In this document: piece by piece, positions 1 to 13,486 of the stretch
Layout of the letters: each line of letters opens with the position of its first letter
How positions within the stretch are numbered: the stretch's first letter is position 1
From: Amoebidium appalachense
Taxonomy: Eukaryota > Ichthyosporea
Direction: 5' to 3'
Assembly (NCBI GenBank): GCA_963693365.1
Contig: CAVNZM010000013.1
Span: 1,736,001-1,800,000, forward strand
Length of the DNA: 64,000 bases
Notes under the pieces: generated by a model
Told to the model about the DNA's origin: nothing
Seen by the model: the letters and a program-made list of their open reading frames with translations, nothing else
The model's database searches: none
Translations under genes and position numbers: made by a program

Positions 1-412
1 ACTCACAGCCACTATAGCAACTATAGGAGAGTTCCCCATCTAGTGAAACATAGCCTGACCTATGTATACAACATGCTCGATTGGCAAAAAAACAAAAATA
101 ACTCGAGAAACTGTGGGTGTGCGAGCGTATCTTGCCCGTTCCCCCTCTCTTCCATTTTCTTTTTCCATATGTCACTGAATTGCACCCTGCCCAGGCTGCA
201 AGCAGGGCCCCTCACCCCCTCTTCCCGGAGGCACACACACACGTACGCGCCCGCAAGAACACACGTGCACACGCACACACACAAAAACACACACAACCTA
301 CGCACCCCCTCCCCCCCCCCCTTCCCCCCCCTCCCCCCCTCCCCCTCCCCCCCCCCCCTCAAAAACACACAAAAAAAAAAACCCACACCTACACCTGCAC
401 CCTCATCCAGCC

Positions 413-443
<31 letters not shown>

Positions 444-492
444 AAAAAAAAAAAAAACAATAAAAAAAACATGCATACACGTGTGTCCGTAC

Positions 493-633
493 CTGCAGCT
501 GGGGCAGCGTGGGGGTGCGGCAGGTTACGAGCAGAGTTGCTGGGAAGGATTTTGATTTTCACCCCCCTGTATTTGCCATGCGGTAAATCCGGTACATCTT
601 CTCACCCAATAGGAAGTAGTATTGGTCCTGCGT

Positions 634-674
<41 letters not shown>

Positions 675-1616
675 TCAGCACACACAAAACGGACGCGAAA
701 ACAATAGGATGTAAAAGATAAGAATTAAACAAAATTTAAAAGTAAAAAATGAAATGAAATAAGAAATGGGGGGCGTTAACCCGATACAATGGAAACAACA
801 CCCCAATGATCCCCATCCATTCCTGATATGACCAGTCATCTCCCATGCCGAATGTCTTTTACATTTACATCTCCTCAGATATCGAGGATTGATGCCTGTT
901 TTGCACCGAGACAAGTGGTTGGCGCAAAAAAAGTTAACAATTTAGTGATTGTTGGCCCCAATAGCTTAGCGCATACATGAAAGTCTTGGAAGGTCTGAAT
1001 TTTCGTTATTTGGTATTTCTCATTGAATATCCTGTGAAGCTATCTAAGTGACTATTTCGTTGTGCCTGCGGCGAATGTACTATATATCCATTCTAAGATT
1101 TTTCTGATTCCCCGATCTAAATACTATGATACATAACAAATCTAATAACACTAAACACAACGAACATGAATCCAACGAATCCAATCCATATAGAATGGGG
1201 GGAAAAAGAAGGGGGAGGGGGGAGGGGGGAAGGGAACGTCAGGCCAATTAATGAAAAAAACCTCAATGTCCATACAATATTGATATAAGGCCGAGGGAAT
1301 ATAACATTGAGTGTCACCCTGCCAATACCAAAGACTAGCCTCTGAGCCCCAAGCAGGCAGCGTAAACTCTAAATCAGTCTCTTACGTCCTAACCAAGTCG
1401 GCATTTCTCCATAACTTCATTATATAACTTTTGCACCATTTACAGAGAAAATGGAAGTTGCCCCATACACAGATATGTAGGCAAACTTCGTTCACACACT
1501 CAGCCCGCCTCCCCCCCCCCCCCCCCACACACACACACACGCACACCCTCCCCTTCCCCTTGCCCGCCTGCCCCGTGAATAACGCACGTGCGCGCGCACG
1601 CACACACGCACGCGCG

Positions 1617-1713
<97 letters not shown>

Positions 1714-1840
1714 GGGATTCTGCCACATCATAGAGATGGGACTCCATCTGACGTGCTGCATCGATAAGTTTGGACTCACCAACCACATCAATCTCCGTGC
1801 CGTAAAAACACCCTTTAAGTTTTTCCATGCTGCGCGTGGG

Positions 1841-1911
<71 letters not shown>

Positions 1912-1943
1912 TGTGTGTCTGTGCTACATGTGTGAGAATGTGT

Positions 1944-1975
<32 letters not shown>

Positions 1976-1994
1976 CTGTGCTACATGTGTGAGA

Positions 1995-2040
<46 letters not shown>

Positions 2041-2116
2041 ACATGAACATGCTGCCTGCGTACCAAAGCCAGTGGTTTAGGTGGCCTTGGTTGAGCGCTA
2101 TAGTGGACAAGGATCT

Positions 2117-2173
<57 letters not shown>

Positions 2174-3110
2174 ACGGACACGGTCATGCGAAAGGGGCCG
2201 GGGGTAAAGGGGGGGGGAGGGGTGGGTGAAGAGGGAGGGAGGGGGGAGGGAGGGAGGGGGGGAGAAGATATATGCATACATCCTTCTGGCAAGAGTGTTC
2301 CTGTGCCCCAGCAAAATGTAGTCTCTCCATGTGCCGGGTGGGTATGCCTTTGGCTGCAGCTCACCCTGCAAAAAACAACAGCAGACCAAAGAAGGTGAGG
2401 GAAAAATAAATAAATAAATAAAAAATTCAAACAACAGTTGCTACATAACAATGTGTATCCAGTGTCTATAAACCTATTAAATAGCAAAAGCATGGACTAT
2501 CGTACGGATACATGTGTGGATTTATGTACAGATCACAGGACGGTTTTATATGTAGGTGAAATCGTATTGACAAACGAATAGATATATGTATGGATAGACG
2601 TCTGTATGCTCATATGCTCGTGATGGTTATGGTGTTATACTATGCCACATGGAGTTTTTAACTTGTTGGCCGGAATAAAAAAGTAGTGACTAATGAAAAT
2701 ACTATAAGTAAATGCACACTGATCCCATCGACATATACTCCACATGCACGTACACCTGAAAATGTGCAAAATTTAGATTGCAATCTTATTAGATCCCTTT
2801 TTTATTATTATTTTTTATTATTTTTTTTATTTTTTTTATTACATTGTTGGGTGATTTTTCCGGGCAATTTTCAAACTGTTCTCGTGCCCATACCATTCAC
2901 ACCATGCATACCCTGTCCCTTCCCGTGCCGTCCAAAAAAATTAAAGGGCAAGCGGTGTAATGCAGTTTAGTTTGGTCACTCCTGCACCCATGCTAACTAT
3001 TACTTGTTGCTTTAAGTTACCTGGTCGTTACCTAGGCCGGGTACCGCTGCATTCAGAAGCGCTGAGATTGGGGGAGGGAAAGGCGGGCAAGCAGGCGGGC
3101 GGGCAGGGGG

Positions 3111-3141
<31 letters not shown>

Positions 3142-3344
3142 AAGGGAAAGGGGGATTAGTGTGGGGCGGGGGAGGGGGGCGGGGGACGGAAGGGCATGGG
3201 GGGGGGGGGGGGTGAAGTGAGGGGGAGAGAGGTTTTTTTGGGGGTGGCGAGGGGGGGGGGGGGGGTGTGTGAAGTGAGGGGGAGAGAGTTTTTATGGGGG
3301 GGGTGGGGGGGGGGGGGGGGGGGGGGGGGGAGGGGAGCAAGGGG

Positions 3345-3380
<36 letters not shown>

Positions 3381-3711
3381 TGATGGTTAGTGGTGTGCGT
3401 GCTGCAAATCATTCCACATGAAACCAAATTATCACGAATTTCCTCCTAACCAACTGCGCATCATGGCAGCGAATGTACACCACGCTTGCGCCTCACATCG
3501 CTGGTGCCTCGTGCAAGTGCACACGATTTCAAACATACATCCACACACCCACACAACACACCCAATCTCATGGTGTCAGCCCGTCTCCCCCCTCCCCATC
3601 CCCTCCCCCCCTCATCCCCCCCCCCCCCCCAGCAACCCCTGCCCAATCCCCCCCCCTCTTGTGATACGTACGTACACACGCATAGCTACACATACACACA
3701 TCCACACCTCT

Positions 3712-3743
<32 letters not shown>

Positions 3744-4949
3744 TTCCACACACACACGCACACGCACGAAACTAGCAACACGGACACCCCTATGCGTGCA
3801 CATTCACTCCGGCGCAACCGCAAACACCTCCAGAATTTGTGTGCCCTAGACGCCTACTGTACATCTTATTTCAACCTGTGAAAATGACCCATGCCCCCCC
3901 CCCCCTTCCCCCCCCACCACCACCACCACCACCCAAGGTTACCCCAGAAAATCCACCCCTTTTACCGTTAAAGCATATACCTCTCTTATTGTTCTGCAAT
4001 TGTTAACGTCACTGTTCACACAGCAGTACTGTAATCCAATTATTTATTCAACAAAAACGAAAAAAGAAAACAAAAGAGGAAAAAAAGGGAAAAGGAAAAC
4101 AAAAAGAGCGAAGAAAAGGAGCCAGGCACGCACCTCTCAGCCAAACATCGAACGAGACGGTAACAGCCACAGCTGGAGCTTAAGGTAGAAAAAAAGCAGT
4201 CAGTAAGAACGCTTATGTCATTTTCCTTGCCGTCGTTTCTTCCCGGATTTTCAATATGGAAATTAAGTAATTTCCAAAGGAAAAAAATGGAAAGAGATGG
4301 TACCATATAAGGCAAAAATTAGAGTCGACCTCACGTGGTCGGAGCCATGTTGGGAATAACCCGCTTGCATTAGACCTTTTCATTCTCCGTTCTCCCCTCT
4401 TCCACAGGACTAGATAGCTCCGGGACGAAAAAACTTGTCATGCAAACACACGTTTGATGTAGGACCCCCCCCCCCCCCCCCCCCCCGAAAAACACACCCG
4501 CACACACCAACACAAAAACACACACACCGTAAGACACACACAAACAGCCCCCCCCCCTCCCCCCCCCCTCCCCCCCCCCCCAAACCCCACAAAAAAATAA
4601 AATTAAAAAAATAACACACACACTATTACATCCCCCCCCACCTTCTCCACCCCCCCCCTCCCCCCACCTTCTGCCCCCCTACCCCAAAACACACACACAC
4701 ACACACACACTATGACATCCCTCCCCCCATCCTCCCCCCTCCCCACCACCCACACACACACAAGAGCGTTCCTCCCCCTCCCCCTCCCCCGCACACTCCT
4801 CCCCCCTCCCCCCCGCCATTCCTCCCACGCCACCCACCCCCTCCCCCATACACACACATACACCCACACGCACATGTCCAACCCTGTACACTCGTAGTGC
4901 CTGAAGCAGGAGGTGTGGTTGTGTTGTCTGCACGGGTTGCCTGGTTCTT

Positions 4950-5005
<56 letters not shown>

Positions 5006-6159
5006 ATACACACGTATAATGAGCCCAACACTGCACACACGCACCTGGAGCATGGGGTGTAGTCGTATTGTCTGCAGGGGGTGCCTGGTTCTGTGTCGTC
5101 AGGAGAGTCTTGGTCCTGACTAGCTTCTCGGCTACAAGGAGGACGTACTGTCGCTGCACAGAGACAAAAACGGTCAGCACGCGTTCGCACACACACACAG
5201 ACGCGCACACACAAACACACACAACCGCGCGCATGCATGTACGCACACACACACACGCACACACACACAGACACACACACACGCACGGACACACACACAC
5301 ACGACAGACACACACGCACGCACACACGCACGCACGCACGCACGCAGGCACGCACGCACATACGCGCACGCACACACACACGAACTCGCGCGCGCGCGCA
5401 CACACACACACACGCACTCACACATATGCGCGCGCGCGCGCACACACAGAGCGAGAGAAACCTGAAACAACAATTATATCGCCGTGTTGTGCACGTGTCA
5501 TGTTGCCTTTTTTTGTCACGTGACAACATGCTACATGCCGACTTGTGCTCCCCCCCCCCCCCCCCCCCCCCCCCCACCCCCCCCCCCAAAAAAAAGAAAG
5601 AAAAGAAAACTCCTCCCCCCCCTCCCACCCCGCTTATGATGCATATCATCATAAAGCTTTGTGAATGCTTTTTTGAAATTGCAAATTTGAGCCTGCTTGA
5701 AACTTGGATTGTAACGCCCGTCATTATTTATGTGTACTTCTCACTCCTCTCAGGCATTCTAACCCCCCCCCAAACCCCCCTCAACCCTCCCCCCGTCTTC
5801 GTCCACACCCTCCCCCCCCCCCACCCCCCCACACACACACACCTCCCCCTTGCTCGCCCTCCTCCCCAGCCCCCCCGGTTCCACATGCACACACACATAC
5901 CCCTCCCCTGCCCCCCCCCCCTCCCCGCCTCCCCCCCCCCCCCCCCCCTCCCCTCCCCCAGCATTCGTCCTCCCCCCCTCCCCCCCCCCCCCTCCTCTCC
6001 CTGGTTCCACATGCACACACACACACACACACACACATAGGAATCAGTCACATCATAGGCATGTGACTCCATGTGACGGGCTGCCTCGACAAGTTTGAAC
6101 TCGGTGGCCCCCTCCGTGCCCTTGAGGTGCAGAGTGAGCTGTTCGGCACTGTTTGGGGA

Positions 6160-6236
<77 letters not shown>

Positions 6237-6368
6237 GTGTGTGGGGTGGGGCTCGTTGAGGGGGGTGGGGGGTGTGTTGTGTGTGTGTGTGTGCATGTGG
6301 TGGTGTGCGTGTGTGCCCGTTCTTCCGAACGTGTGTGTGCTGTTGTGTGTGCGTGTGTGTTAAATTTT

Positions 6369-6447
<79 letters not shown>

Positions 6448-7049
6448 CCAGGGGGGGGGGGGGGGGGGGGGTGTTCAGTGTGTGTAGTGGATCAAATCGT
6501 CACACCATGAAAATTGTATCATTATAATGGTGACAAAGCACTTAAAGGTAACTGCAAAAGTTTCCCATGACTCTATATGCAGTCATGATTTCCAGATGCC
6601 GCAAGGTGAAGGGGTCAGGATGGGGGTGGGGTTGGGGTGGGTGGGTGAGTAGGTGGGTGGGGGGGAGGGGGGAAAGGGGGGGAAGGGGGGGGGGGTGTGG
6701 GGGGGGAGGGGGGAAGGGGGGGGGTGTAGGGGGGTGGGGGGGTGTGGGGAAGGGGGGAAGGGAAGGGGGAAGCCGGGGGGAGGGGGGGGGGGGGGGGGGG
6801 GAAGAGAGAGAGGGGGGAGACTTCAGGAGGGGAGAGGAGGGGGGAAGGGGGAGGTATCCATACAGCTTTCTGGTCAGAATGTCCCTGCCAGTCTGTCTGA
6901 ATCTGTCCCTCTATGTGCCGGGTGGGTATGTCTTGGGCTGCTGCTCACCCTGCAAAAAAGAAAAACAAAGTTAGATTAGTTAGGTTTGAACCCATTATGC
7001 AAGAGCAAAACACGATGGAAAAAAAGGAAAGGGGAGGAGGGGAAGGTGG

Positions 7050-7087
<38 letters not shown>

Positions 7088-8870
7088 CGGAGGGATTTTT
7101 TTTTTTTTTTTTTTGAGGGGGGGGGGAGGGAGATGGAGGGGGAGAAGCAAATAAAAAACCAGCCAAACACCTGTGATGGTCAGTGTTTTTTTATTTTTAA
7201 GCACCGATTGTGCCCTAGCTAGCGGCAATAGGTTGCTAAAGGTGCATACAGCTAACGTAAAGCTATCCAGGGCCAATCCTAATCATAATTGGGCCGACAT
7301 GCTTAGCACAAGGTTTTTGCGCCAAAAGCACACATCATATTCGATTATCACTGAATTCTACATCTGATTCATGCAGCATGCATGCATGACATGTGTATCG
7401 ATCGCATGCTTACCTTCTCGAGATCGTTCTCAGCCATTGGTGGCACTGCCAAGCCTTTCAGAAGCGCTGTGAATGGGGGGGAAGAATGGGACGGGAGGGA
7501 TGGCGGTCAGCAGCTATGCTACGTATACAGTAGTCGAACGCAGAACACACATGCACATGCACACCTGAATTATTTGCATTTACTGCCAGAGTCACAGTAA
7601 GTTATTGATAAGCTGTTACTGTAGTATTCCAGATCAGTCTCATAAAGGCAAACATATCCAGAACATCACACCACGAACACCCACATATCTATGTAATTCT
7701 ATACAACTAGGGTCCTTTCTTTGTCAATCCCACTTGGAGTAAAGTTTACAATTCTCACCCACAGTGACACCGAGTCACACCCTCGAACTCTCAAGGACTA
7801 TGTATATTGAATGATACACAACGATCTCTTTAATGTGAAGAAAAGCATGATTTCCCCCCACAAAGTTTGCAATAAAATTACATAAATTTAAAAACTTTTA
7901 TAGTATAACATTCGTGATCACCCTATCACCATGTGTATATCCGCAAAAACCCTGCCATGAACATCAAGGGATATCCAATGATACATATCAAAACCGTCAC
8001 GTGATGCATTCCGCCACCAAGTATCATAATGAATGACATTCGCCAATCACCGCATCAGGGGGAAAACCCCCTACACACACCTTTCAGCCGAAGCTCGAAC
8101 GGGGAAGGGGCAGCTGCAGCAGCGCCTGCTGGGGATGCACCTGTTCGGAAAAAAAGCCAGTCGTCGTGTTATATCATCAATTAATAATATTTAAAGACGA
8201 CGGGCTCCAGGCCAGCAAGATTCCTTCTTTACTCCTCCACACCCGCGCTCATAATTGACAACCCAAGCCTTCGAACGTGCACACACCCAAGCACACATGC
8301 AGCCTGTGGACACATTCGCACGCGCGCGCACACACACAGGCACAGGCACAGGAGCACAGGCACAAACACAGGCACAGGTGCGCCATCGATACACACACAC
8401 GTGCACATACAAGTCCACAAATCTAAAACCTTCAGTGCATAGAGTCACAACCACGTGACGTCACCGACTCACAAGCACACTGGCACATACACCAAAGGTC
8501 TCACACCTCAACAAAGTAATTCCGGGAAGGGGTGGGGGTAGGTGTTGGGGGTGCACGTGGGTGGTGGTGGTGGTGGTGGCCGTGGTGGTGGTAGGCCGGA
8601 GGGAGCGGGCGGGGGGGGGGGGGGGGGAGGGGGGGGAGGGGGGGGGAGGGGGGAGGGGGGGGAAGGGGGGGAGGGGGGGGGGGGGGGAGAGGGCAAACAA
8701 CTACCGCTGGAGTTGTTGTCTTTCTCCTCGGCTGGCTCTTTCTTGGCCTTCTTGGTAGGAGGCTCCGAGAAACTACCTGCTGGAAAATTATTGTTACCAT
8801 ATGCATTACAATCATATTTCATGGAACCATACACGGATTCCAAGCAGTGCACCATTTCCATCTCAGCCAT
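493..8870 (-). CDS. Tandem KIX-domain coactivator-like protein (partial, two KIX modules)
   Basis: Exons on the minus strand: 8870-8705, 8140-8081, 7466-7414, 6949-6864, 6148-6037, 5153-5045, 4178-4134, 3061-3021, 2365-2280, 1829-1712 and 627-493. All are GT-AG bounded and phase-compatible. The 5' end is either an ATG at 8870 or an acceptor giving a start at 8779. The first exon carries a basic PPTKKAKKEP nuclear-signal-like stretch. Two homologous modules follow, each made of a short linker exon (FELRLK / FDVWLR), an ALLKGLAVPP / ALLNAAVPGL exon and a KIX domain spread over three exons. Module B has TWRDYILLGHRNTLARR, then KLIDAARQMESHLYD, then DQYYFLLGEKMYRI. These match helices 1-3 of the CBP/p300 and MED15 KIX fold, including the MESH and EYYxLLAEK-type signatures. 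KIX domains bind activation-domain peptides, so a nuclear coactivator or Mediator role is inferred. No HAT or bromodomain is visible. Module A has an in-frame TAG and module B a frame break (listed separately), so the gene could be decayed or carry base errors. It probably continues left of the window. Confidence 0.62.
559..567 (-). other. Frame break at a G6 run in the KIX module B terminal exon
   Basis: Exon 627-493 reads DQYYFLLGEKMYRIYRMANTGG and then TGA at 561-559, immediately after six G's (562-567). One extra G would keep the frame open through a Pro/Ala-rich tail to a GT donor at 492-491. The exon would then end in phase 1, exactly like paralogous exon 5153-5045. The real end is therefore either this TGA or a protein that continues off the left edge. 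Confidence 0.55.
1501..2240. repeat. (C)n(CA)n, (TG)n and G-rich simple repeats around a KIX exon
   Basis: A C run leads into CACA, then an alternating CG/CA stretch and (CA)n up to 1711. After exon 1829-1712 come (TG)n at about 1843-2039 and 2117-2172, with two TGCTACATGTGTGAGAATG interruptions, then G-rich sequence. This is the typical intron filler of the locus. The exon sits between oppositely oriented dinucleotide arrays. Confidence 0.9.
3109..3381. repeat. Poly-G rich intron tract (poly-C on the coding strand)
   Basis: About 270 bp consisting almost entirely of G, with short A/T interruptions, in the intron 3' of the 3061-3021 exon. It has many G4-capable runs. Two GTGAAGTGAGGGGGAGAG-like internal repeats (about 3210 and 3268) show local tandem duplication. 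Confidence 0.9.
4891..4952 (-). repeat. Partial copy of the KIX gene exon 5153-5045
   Basis: The minus strand reads NQATRADNTTTPPASG, against NQAPPADNTTTPHAPG in the true exon about 120 bp away. The copy covers only the 3' end of the exon. The GTGCGT donor is replaced by GCACTA, so the copy cannot splice at that point. It sits between the true exon and the next exon, separated from the true exon by poly-C and CA repeats. Confidence 0.7.
6154..6470. repeat. (TG)n arrays followed by a G run
   Basis: Two long TG arrays (6162-6233 and about 6372-6443) are separated by imperfect TG/GGGG sequence. The second ends in GTGCCAGG followed by an uninterrupted G run. The tract lies in the intron upstream (coding sense) of exon 6148-6037. 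Confidence 0.9.
6911..6913 (-). other. In-frame TAG replacing the conserved KIX helix-1 tryptophan in module A
   Basis: Exon 6949-6864 encodes GEQQPKTYPPGT, then TAG, then RDRFRQTGRDILTRK. Its paralogue at 2365-2280 has TGG (Trp) at the same codon, which is the Trp that begins helix 1 in CBP-type KIX domains. The rest of the module stays open and in phase. This is a single G-to-A nonsense change, a base error, or a readthrough site. Confidence 0.75.
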
Positions 8871-10428
8871 GCATCCATCATCATGTCACGCATATGTATA
8901 CCAGAAAAAAATAAAATTAAAATGTGACCATTTATGAAGACAACATCCAAAAGTGTTTGTATGAATGAGCCACAGTCATGCATCAGAATCGTTGACAATG
9001 ACGATCCCTGATTCTGGTATCATGCTAAGGCCATCATCAGGCACTCATTTCCATGTCAGGGCCACCATGCCATCAACCGTAGATATACAGGAAAAGATAA
9101 AATAATCTATAAAGGCAACCAAACGTGCCTGTATGAATCAGTCATGATCATATATATATGGAAACTGTGAATTATCGCTGGATCCATGACTTTCCAGATT
9201 GCTGGATCCGTGCACATGACTGGAGTATGTAGCTACATGTTAGAACATCATCACGCTCGCCAACACACTAAAGGAACTGAGGCGGAAACGACAGCTGTGT
9301 GGCTGGCCGAGGAGAAAAATTAGTTTTTCTTCATAGTCACTGTGTTTAAATCTAATTTATGGGCCGATGATCTCTGACCAGACGGGAAAATGCAAGCGCT
9401 TCTGTCGAGCTGATTTCAGAAGCGTCCTGGTTGTAAAAGTAACATGACCCATAGAGTCCGCTGGTAAAAGCTACTCATCCAAAAAGTTCGGAACAATTAC
9501 GGTTCAGAAACCAATGGAGCACGATAAACCTGAGTGATGCAAGGTCAAACCACCACAAGGCTTCACATTTCTCCTCACATCTCCAAACCCGAACAATCTT
9601 CGAGAACACAATTTTCAACAAACATCCATCACATCAGATGTGTGTGGCTGGTGCAACCTAGTGGCATAGTCACTTACAGTCAGCCATAATTACAGCGCCG
9701 TTGTTTCCTGAGGAACATTAACCATAGCTCACCCTCCTTTCAGAGATGCAACCCCAAAGACAAAACGAAACACGAAGACTTTTCAAAGTTCAACTTCTGC
9801 GAGTCGCTCGACTCAGCACTCACAACAGTGCGGCAAATGCAGTCCCTCCATGCGTTTTTTTGTTGGTTCTCTTAGAAGGTGCATACGTCACAAATTGAAT
9901 GTAGGCTACGCTGCACTCTCACTGTCTCAAATCAATGCCTATATAAAAAAGGGGGGACATTCTATTATTTCCTTGAATAAAGTTTGAGTTATTTGCTTCA
10001 TGTCTTTGAAAATCATCAGGAAGAGTGCACATCATCCACAAAACTCTGAAAGCTCTGTGACAACCTCTGTCCCGGCCTGTCATCAATTCTGACTATTCTG
10101 CATAAACATTGGTACATTATCACGCGTTTGTATCACCGCTTTTGCTTCAATGATGTCATCACGACTTTCTGTCCAGGCATGCGCATGCTTGGCTGTGAAA
10201 CTTTGGAAGTTTTTCTGAGAGGGGCTTTAGAGAACGGATTCTTGTCTCTAACCAGTTTTGTATACTTTAGTGCAAACTAGTATAGGTGTACAATTGCTAC
10301 CTGCTAGAACTACACCAGTAAGGCAAGACACGGGGTTGTGGTCTCTTGCTTTCTCCACATTCTCGTGTTTTTAAGCGCTTCTCTCACAACCTACCTACAT
10401 ATCACTGTTCACGTTTGTAAACGGCAAC
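8871..10428. other. Divergent intergenic region between the KIX and MPP-beta genes
   Basis: About 1.56 kb of mostly non-repetitive sequence separates the minus-strand KIX gene from the plus-strand MPP-beta gene, so it probably holds both promoters. A TATATAAAAA stretch lies near 9941-9950, about 480 bp 5' of the MPP-beta ATG. A short inverted repeat, GCGCTTCTG...CAGAAGCG, lies near 9399-9425. I see no convincing coding exon here. Confidence 0.5.
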
Positions 10429-10507
10429 ATGACGGGTGTACCTGCACTTCTTCAGGCCGGCCGGAGGCTGCTTGCAAATCCCCACTGGTCAAGGGCATTG
10501 GTGAGCG

Positions 10508-10541
<34 letters not shown>

Positions 10542-11242
10542 CCCCTCCCTCCCCCCAGGTCGAAACTCGGGTACTGTGGATGACGTGGGACCCCCCATGA
10601 GGATGGGCTCTGCTTATTATGCATGCTCTTTGTGTATGGCTTGCATTCTGCATCGTGTTATCCGTTTGTTCTTGTGTATATCGTACTTTTTGACGCATTC
10701 AACCCCCCTCCCCCCCCCCCCCCTCCCCTTCCCCTCTCCCCCTCCCCCCTCCCGTCCTCTCTCCCTGATCTAACGGAGGGTTAGTAGCAGTAGGTTTATA
10801 CTGAGTGTTTGTGTGAGGTGGCTGTGGTATGCATGTGTTGTGTGCGTCTGCGTGTGTGCTGGTGGGGGGAAGGATGGAGGGGGAGGGGAAGGGGGGACGT
10901 GAGTGTGTGTTCATTGTGGTTGTGGTGCGTGTGCCGCGCGCGTGCGTGTGTGTGGTGTTGGTGGTGGTGGTGGTGATGGTGGTGTTGTATGTGTGCGTGT
11001 GTGTGTTGGGGGTGGGGGGGTGGTAGGGGGGGGGGAGGGTGGGGAGAATAAATGCACGGTGTGTTTCTCTCATCGAGTTTCCTTTGGGAGTGGCGACTTG
11101 GTTTTGTGTTAACCCATGGGGTGAGAGAGATGGCTGTGGGAACCATTCTTGTTGTATAGGGTGAGAGAGATGGCAGTGGGACCCATTCTTGTTTTTCTTC
11201 TTGTTTCTTTTCTTTTCTTTTCTTTTCCTTTCCTTTTTTCAT

Positions 11243-11273
<31 letters not shown>

Positions 11274-11932
11274 GGGGGGAGGGACGTGCCATGCTGAAGT
11301 GTATGCCCTATTCAGCACACGCTTTTTATTCGCCCTTTCTTACACGTCTTTGTGCCTCCTTACCCCCCTCCCCCCCCCCCCCCCCCCCCCCCGTCCCTCT
11401 ACCTTGCCCCTCACACCCCTCCCTTACCCTCGACTCCCCTGACTTGTCCCCCCCCCCCCTTGGCGCATGAACATTGATGTGTAAAGTAGAATGTGTACAC
11501 TCATTTTACTTCCTAGTTCTTTGAGGGCTCGCCAGTTACTAAGGGCAAATGTTCTGACGTTCTGTTTTTTTTTTTTTTTTTTTTTTTTTTTTCTCCTCCA
11601 GGCCGTGGGGATGGGCAGGAAAGCAATGAGCACCGTTGGACAGCAACACTTTAAACCCGAAACAAGGGTACGGTAGTTGTTGAACTTTTTTTTTTTTCCC
11701 TTTTTTTTTCCCCCCTTTTTCTCTTTCTCCCCCCCCCCCCCCCCCCCCCTCCTTTTTTTCTTTTTTTTTCTCCCCCTTTTTTCTTCCCCCCCCCCCCCTC
11801 CCCCCCCCCCCCCCCCCCCACCACCACCACCACCACGTGTGGCCCCCTCTCTCCACCTCCCAAATTGTTTTCCTGTTTTTTGTGTGTGTACGGCGTGCTC
11901 AATGCTTCTCAGCCTGCAATACATGCATCCCG

Positions 11933-11980
<48 letters not shown>

Positions 11981-12265
11981 GGCGCACTACATTACGCCCT
12001 TATCTATCCACATCCACCCACACCCAACTCTGTTCATCTATTTGTACAATTACGAGCGAGATATCTCATGAAGGCTTCTTGCTTCAAAACAAGGACTATG
12101 TATCTTTGCTTCCAGTCTCCCGCCTTCTCTTGTATACAGCAACCCCCCCCCCCCCCCCCCTCCCCCCCCCCTTCCTCCTCCTCCCCCCCCGTCGCGCCCT
12201 CTGCCATCATTTTCCATCGGTACGTGTGCAAAAACATGCACAAACTCCACCCCCCCCCCCCCCCC

Positions 12266-12296
<31 letters not shown>

Positions 12297-12473
12297 TTCC
12301 TCCCCCCCTCCCCCCCCCCCCCCCCCCCCCCCCCGGCACCCGCACACACATATACACACGTACAGATACGCAAGCACGCACACACGCTTGTACAGACACA
12401 CACACGCACGCACACACACACATATGCACGCGCGCACGCGCCCGCTCGCACACACGCACACACACGCACACAT

Positions 12474-12537
<64 letters not shown>

Positions 12538-12655
12538 TCTCCCCCCACCCCCACCCCTCTCCCTCCACCTCCCCCCCCCCCCCCCCCTCCCCCCCCCCCC
12601 CCCCCACACACACACCCCACGCCACACACACCCCTTTCAGGCTCCCCCCCCCCCC

Positions 12656-12686
<31 letters not shown>

Positions 12687-13436
12687 AGACAACCCCCTCC
12701 CCCCCCCCTCCTCCTCCCCCCTTCCTCCCAACGCACACACACGTAAGCACCCCCTCCTCTTCCCACACACACATACTACCCCCCCCCCCCCCCCCCCCCA
12801 CCCTCCACTCCCCCCCCCCCCCCCCCCCCACCCTCCCGCCCATCCCCCGAACACACACACACACATATTCTTCTCCCCTCCCCCTCCCCCCCCCTCCCCC
12901 CCCTCCCCTCCCCCCCCCCCCTTTTTCCTCCTCCCTTCCCGCCCCTTCCCCCCCCCCCCCCCCCCCCCAAACACACACACACATACAGGTAACCACCCTC
13001 CCCAGCGGTCTTCGTGTGGCCACTGAGAACACAGGCCATGCCACGTGCACTGTGGGGCTGTGGATTGATGCGGGCAGTAGGTTCGAGACGGACGAGACTA
13101 ACGGTGTTGCTCACTTCTTGGAGCATATGGCTTTCAAGGTGCATTGACCCCCTCTCCCTCCCTCCTCCCTCCCCTCCCCCCCCCCCCCCCCCTTTCCCCC
13201 CTTAAAAAAATCCTTTTTCAAAGAACAAAAAATTAAAAATGAAAGAAAGAAGAAGAAAAAGAAAAAGAGAATAAAAGAGGAAATACGTATAAGGTAATTC
13301 TGTGCGGGTGCTTTTTCTTGCAGAATCTGTATAGTGATGACACGCACCCACGCGCGCCGACACACATGCACATGCACACGCACACGCACACACACACGCA
13401 CACGCACACACAGGCGCACACGCATGCGCGCGCGCG

Positions 13437-13486
<50 letters not shown>

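Noticed and set aside
1382-2434. Long reading frames of Thr-His, Cys-Val, Pro, Gly or Ser-Leu repeats here and throughout the window
   Set aside because: They are translations of CA/TG, C/G or CT simple repeats, open in several frames and on both strands at once, and they overlap true exon junctions. They have no gene evidence.
6911-6913. Reassignment of TAG to an amino acid in this organism
   Set aside because: A single in-frame TAG at a Trp position is not evidence for a code change. The other genes give no in-frame TAG to support it.
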